This document shows, piece after piece, positions 60,304 to 64,000 of a DNA stretch of 64,000 nucleotides. Numbering within the stretch: the first letter of the stretch is position 1; every line of letters starts with the position of its first letter. The notes under the pieces are model-generated. The model saw only the letters and a program-made list of their open reading frames with translations, was not told where the DNA came from and ran no database searches. The stretch lies in the NCBI RefSeq assembly GCF_000002425.4, contig NC_037270.1, positions 9,038,494 to 9,102,493 of the forward strand, read 5' to 3'. A program made the translations under genes and the position numbers. The DNA is from Physcomitrium patens. Taxonomy: Eukaryota; Streptophyta; Bryopsida; Funariales; Funariaceae.

Positions 60304-61462
60304 TGTCACATTACGTACTTTCCTGCTTAAGAACGCGCTGGGCGTCTGGCTGTAGAAGGTAGTATGGAGATTTACTAATATCCAAGCAGTCTATCGTTTT
60401 TTGATTGTTGGAATATAAACAACTGCAAGAATATATCGTAAATCTATACGGATGTCCTTCGACTACTCACCGAAATCCTTTTTGTCCCAACCAATAGGTC
60501 TCTAGACATTACAGAGAATCCCAAACAACCCAATCTCCTAATCTCCAATGTCGCTTTATACTCACGACCTTGTATCCATTGATTGTCTTGTTAGATTAAC
60601 CCAATAAATTTCATTCACTCGGCATATTCAATCCTATAGACACCCTTTTAATTCTTCAATCATAGACGTAACTTCGATTTCACAAAACAGTCAAGAGTAA
60701 TCACACCCACTTCATTAAAACCCCGATTCACCAGTACAGCACTGACTTCAGCAACGATTGCCTCAATCTTCCCAAAACCCTATGAAGAAAAAAAACCCAA
60801 TTCTCTGTCTTTTTTCCCCGCCCGAAGCATGAAGCTCTCTCCAACCCTTCAAACCCTTCTCTCCCCTCTTTCAAACCCTAGCCTCTCAATTTCTTCAATC
60901 TTCCATCTTGGATCTGGAATTGGCTCCCGCCATCAGAGCTTTCTCCTCCGTTTTTACCTTTAAGAGATCTTTTTACCAAAAGGACGTTCTCGGAACGGCA
61001 CAAAGGACGGAACAGCCTGAAACGGAATCGAAACCCCCGTAATCGGGACCACATTGAGTCGCCCGACCAATTCAAGTCTCATATTGGCTAAGAGGCCCGT
61101 AATAAGACCTGGATGTTCCCGTAATTGGACCGCATTGGGTTGCCCGACCAAGTCAGGTCTCATATTGGATAAGAGGCCCGTAATAGGACCTGGATTGGAT
61201 GTCTTGAAATTGGATCCAATTGGCTCTTCGAACTAGGCTCACCCATTGTTGAATTGGTCCTTTCCCTTTCTGCTGACTCCCGTTATTGGAATCGAATGGA
61301 GCATTTCAGTATACCCCAGCTGACTGTAACGGGATGACTGACCTTGGCCTCTCAGTATTTGTACTAGAATTGGTTGTTGCTCCCAGTATTCGAGGTAACT
61401 GAACATTAATAAAAGTCCCCTTTTTTTATATTTTCATGGTATACTCGTGTTACAACACGACA
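60304..61462. mobile_element. 1.16-kb LTR-like insertion inside the chromovirus solo LTR
   Basis: Begins TGTCACATTACG and ends ACACGACA (TGTC/GACA ends). It is much richer in GC than its host LTR. It contains a pyrimidine-rich promoter-like section (about 60780-60960), a tandem repeat and an AATAAA near 61410. Flanking bases CCGC and TCGC could be an imperfect 4-bp duplication. It is likely a solo LTR of another family; strand is not settled. Confidence 0.6.
61036..61199. repeat. Two tandem 82-bp repeat units in the nested insertion
   Basis: Unit 1 is 61036-61117 and unit 2 is 61118-61199. Each opens with CCCGTAAT and contains CCCGACCAA and AAGAGGCCCGTAATA. A decayed third unit may follow. 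Confidence 0.8.
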
Positions 61463-61782
61463 TCGCACATAGAAAAACTTGCCTTGTAAATCAAGGCATG
61501 TGTCCTATAAAGTCAACACATATTGGAGGTCCTATAGAACATCGCCATATAGCTTCTAGTTAGATACTATATATAGAGACAAGAATGAAGCCCTCTTCAC
61601 TCTTGTCAATTCCTTTCTTGCTTCTATTCTAGTTTCAAGAGTCTCAAGTTTCCTTGTCTTTTGGCAATAAGCCATTATAGTTTCTTTCTAATATACGTAC
61701 TTCCTTATTTTTATTTTATTACTCTTTTTTTGATACAGATTTCATTGGTTTATGCATCAACTTTTAGTTCATGTCCTTGACA

Positions 61783-62959
61783 TTATCATGGACTACAAAT
61801 GCACATACCATAGATAAGCATATTATGTATGTAGATGCCTTCTTACCATATACATTTGATAGAAGTGCATTCTTAAAATTGGTGTAATATCAATCTATCT
61901 ACTTTTCATAGACAAACTAGGTAATAGAGGGCAATTATGTGGTTGATTTGGCCTTATCAAATACTGTCCATAATTATACAATGCCTAAAAATTACAAAAT
62001 ATATGAAGTATGATGAATCATGGAGTGGTTAGTAGTAGATGGATTTTATACATAGCTATTATACCATCATATTATATGCCATATTGAACTTGTCATATTA
62101 CATTTGAGAGAATGTTGTAGGCTAAACAAAAATAACATATCTATTAATTTCTAATGATTGGAGAGAATGAACTCAAAAGCTATAATTTCTAATGGTTTGT
62201 AAAGCCACTAAGGAAAAAATTCCATGTATTAATTATCTTGTTTTATAGGTTGAATAGTGCCATGGCTTCTTGGACCAAGAAGAAATAACCATCACTTCTA
62301 GTATCTTTGATACATTGTAATCTTGTCTTATGCATGTGAAAAGAGTAGAGCTTTGAGAAGTCTGCCCCAATAAGAAAAAAAGATAAGGACTACTATAGTA
62401 GTTTACATACATTTTCTTGAGCTAATTAAAGTTACATAAGTTATAGCTTTTTTATCAATTTTTTCCAAGATGAATCAATTTGTGACCATAATTTTAATCT
62501 TTTTTAGCTTAGAATTAGAAAAAAGTGAACTACTCCAAATAAAGAGTCCATCTCTCTTAAGAATAAGGTTAAAAATTACTAAGCCAAAATTTCAATAATA
62601 CATGTAGGTTAAACATTCGAAGTTCATATGCCTTAACAATCTACTTAGCCATGAGTGATACTAATGCATCCATGGAATTGATTATTCCAATGCCACTATT
62701 CTTTTTAAGCTAATAACATTGTAGCCATAAAACCTTTGTCAGGGTTTATTGTAAGATTTTAATCTATATATAATTCTACATCTATAATCAAGCTTTTGAT
62801 ATTTTAGCCTTTGTACCTTTTCATATTGCAACATAAAGGAATGAAGAAGTTTTTTTTATTTTTTATTTTTTATTTTTTTTATAATTTTTTATATATTTAT
62901 TTGAGCTTTTAGTAACTCACATATAGCCAATGAGGATATATTCAATCTAAATAAGATGT
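61783..62959. other. AT-rich DNA, possibly the decayed 3' part of the LINE
   Basis: No confident frame. Its position just downstream (on the - strand) of LINE reverse-transcriptase sequence suggests it could be the rest of that element. Confidence 0.35.
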
Positions 62960-63700
62960 CTAATAGCTTATTGATGTATCCATCATTTATCAATGTGATT
63001 TATAGTGAGCTCATCCAAATTAGTTTTGGATCCTTGGCTTGCCAATATCTACACAACTTGCATTAATGCAATATTAAGTTAAAACTTAAAATGAACGTAT
63101 TCAATACTTGAAAAAAAAAAATTAATTTTTTTTTTCTTCTAAATGTGAAGAAGATGTCATCTGCAAACTATGCAATGATTTGCTATTTGTTTTTAATTAG
63201 GAGAACTATTTGTTGTACTAGGTCCGAATCTACATTTATTTCTATCATGTAATTAAGCACCTTTATAATAGTAAGAAAGAGATATAATATTAGAGAATAT
63301 TCTTGATGTACTTCTTTTATAATATCAAACAAAAGAGCTTGTGAGCCATTGGCTTTGACACTTGGAGCTGCATTAGAGAAAAACATTTTAGTTATGGTCA
63401 CAAATTTGTACAAAAATTCAAATTTTAGCATCACTTAGAAGAATAAAGATTAATCTACTATATTATAAAAAAAATTAATTTAATGAATTTGATGAATTTC
63501 TTTGAGTGGTTTGCCTATTCTATTGTTTCATGAATTAGAATGATATTATCTAAAATAAAACACATTAATAAAAATACAAATCCATCAAAAGATATAATCT
63601 CCATGAAGACAATACTTTGCTCATTCTTTAATGCCTTTTTTTGTAGTACCTTTGACTATTTTCTACTCATTTTAAAGAATTCTTTGGAATTTGAGTCATC
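62960..63700 (-). pseudogene. L1-type LINE reverse-transcriptase remnant
   Basis: On the - strand the blocks come in the usual order: LDNIILIHETI at about 63560-63530, then FVTITKMFFSNAAPSVKANG (about 63400-63345), VHQEYSLILYLFLTIIKVL matching the RQGxPLSPYLF block, and FADDIFFTF at about 63165-63138 with the catalytic aspartates. Stops separate the blocks, so it is inactive. Confidence 0.75.
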
Positions 63701-64000
63701 TACTCTCATCTACTTAATTCAACTATGGATCTTCTATCCTTGGACTTTTTATTGTTCAATTCTTTGTATCTTATTTATTGGTGCATCTAATTAGCTTTGA
63801 AGTATTGCATTAAGTAGATTCAAATGTAGTTTGGCTATGATTTTTGATAATTTTTGGTGCCATTAATATTCTTTGCTTCAAAAGTATTATATGTTTTGTG
63901 TGTAATAGCCTCAATAAAAGTTAACAAACATTCATAATTTACTAATGAAACTAAGTTGAAGGTAGGCATATGAAATTTATGCCACCAACTACAAACCACC
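63701..64000. other. AT-rich end of window, probably LINE-derived
   Basis: No independent signature. It lies upstream of the LINE reverse transcriptase on the - strand and may be its 5' part, running out of the window. Confidence 0.3.

Larger units (their letters stand above)
60111..61782 (+). mobile_element. Solo LTR of the chromovirus A family, interrupted
   Basis: Starts TGACACGGACATATACAT and ends CCTTGACA. Both halves match the A LTR at 23678-24235: 60111-60303 covers the start and 61463-61782 the rest. No internal retrotransposon sequence adjoins either side, so it is a solo LTR. Without the insertion it would be about 513 bases. No clean target duplication was found. Confidence 0.75.

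Overview
The window is nuclear DNA of a land plant. It has GT-AG introns throughout, a PLATZ zinc-finger gene (a plant-type family), plant-type histone H3.3, a plant YAK1 kinase, and a thick deposit of Ty3 chromovirus, Ty1/copia, MULE and LINE debris. An apparently intact WASH1 gene is unusual for a plant, because flowering plants are generally described as lacking the WASH complex. With the compact gene islands in AT-rich repeats this suggests a seed-free plant (moss or other bryophyte grade). That placement is inference only.

Layout. 1-2.6 kb: AT-rich intergenic DNA. 2.6-5.8 kb: PLATZ gene on the + strand with a long leader. 7.6-12.8 kb: a 2.1-kb near-perfect inverted repeat. Each arm carries a complete four-exon H3.3 gene with promoter and 5'UTR intron, and the two genes are head to head around a 1-kb AT-rich spacer. 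14.1-14.65 kb: a block rich in AACCGGTT-like motifs. 15-30.6 kb: a three-level transposon nest. A copia element is split by chromovirus 'B' (target duplication ATAAA), which is itself split by chromovirus 'A' in the opposite orientation (target duplication TGTAT). The middle of the nest was later inverted by recombination between the two oppositely oriented pol copies. 30.6-37.9 kb: AT-rich relic DNA with a decayed MULE/FAR1-type transposase and an unidentified GC-richer island at 32.65-34.45 kb.

38.5-46.5 kb, - strand: YAK1, a DYRK-family kinase with 17 coding exons (about 1130 aa). 49.6-55.6 kb, - strand: WASH1, with 17 coding exons (about 615 aa) and all hallmark regions (helical N-terminus, LFSSAKY motif, polyproline, W, C and acidic DDDDWEE tail). 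One WASH1 intron contains a 31-bp perfect hairpin and copied exon fragments. 57.4-64 kb: AT-rich repeats, a chromovirus solo LTR interrupted by a second LTR-like insertion, and a decayed LINE reverse transcriptase.

Exons were placed by eye from splice signals, phase and family similarity. For YAK1, WASH1 and H3.3 every exon joins in phase. No tRNA, rRNA or organelle genes were seen. The genes do not form an operon or pathway. The most unusual content is the pair of homogenised inverted repeats, the inversion inside the transposon nest, and WASH1 itself.
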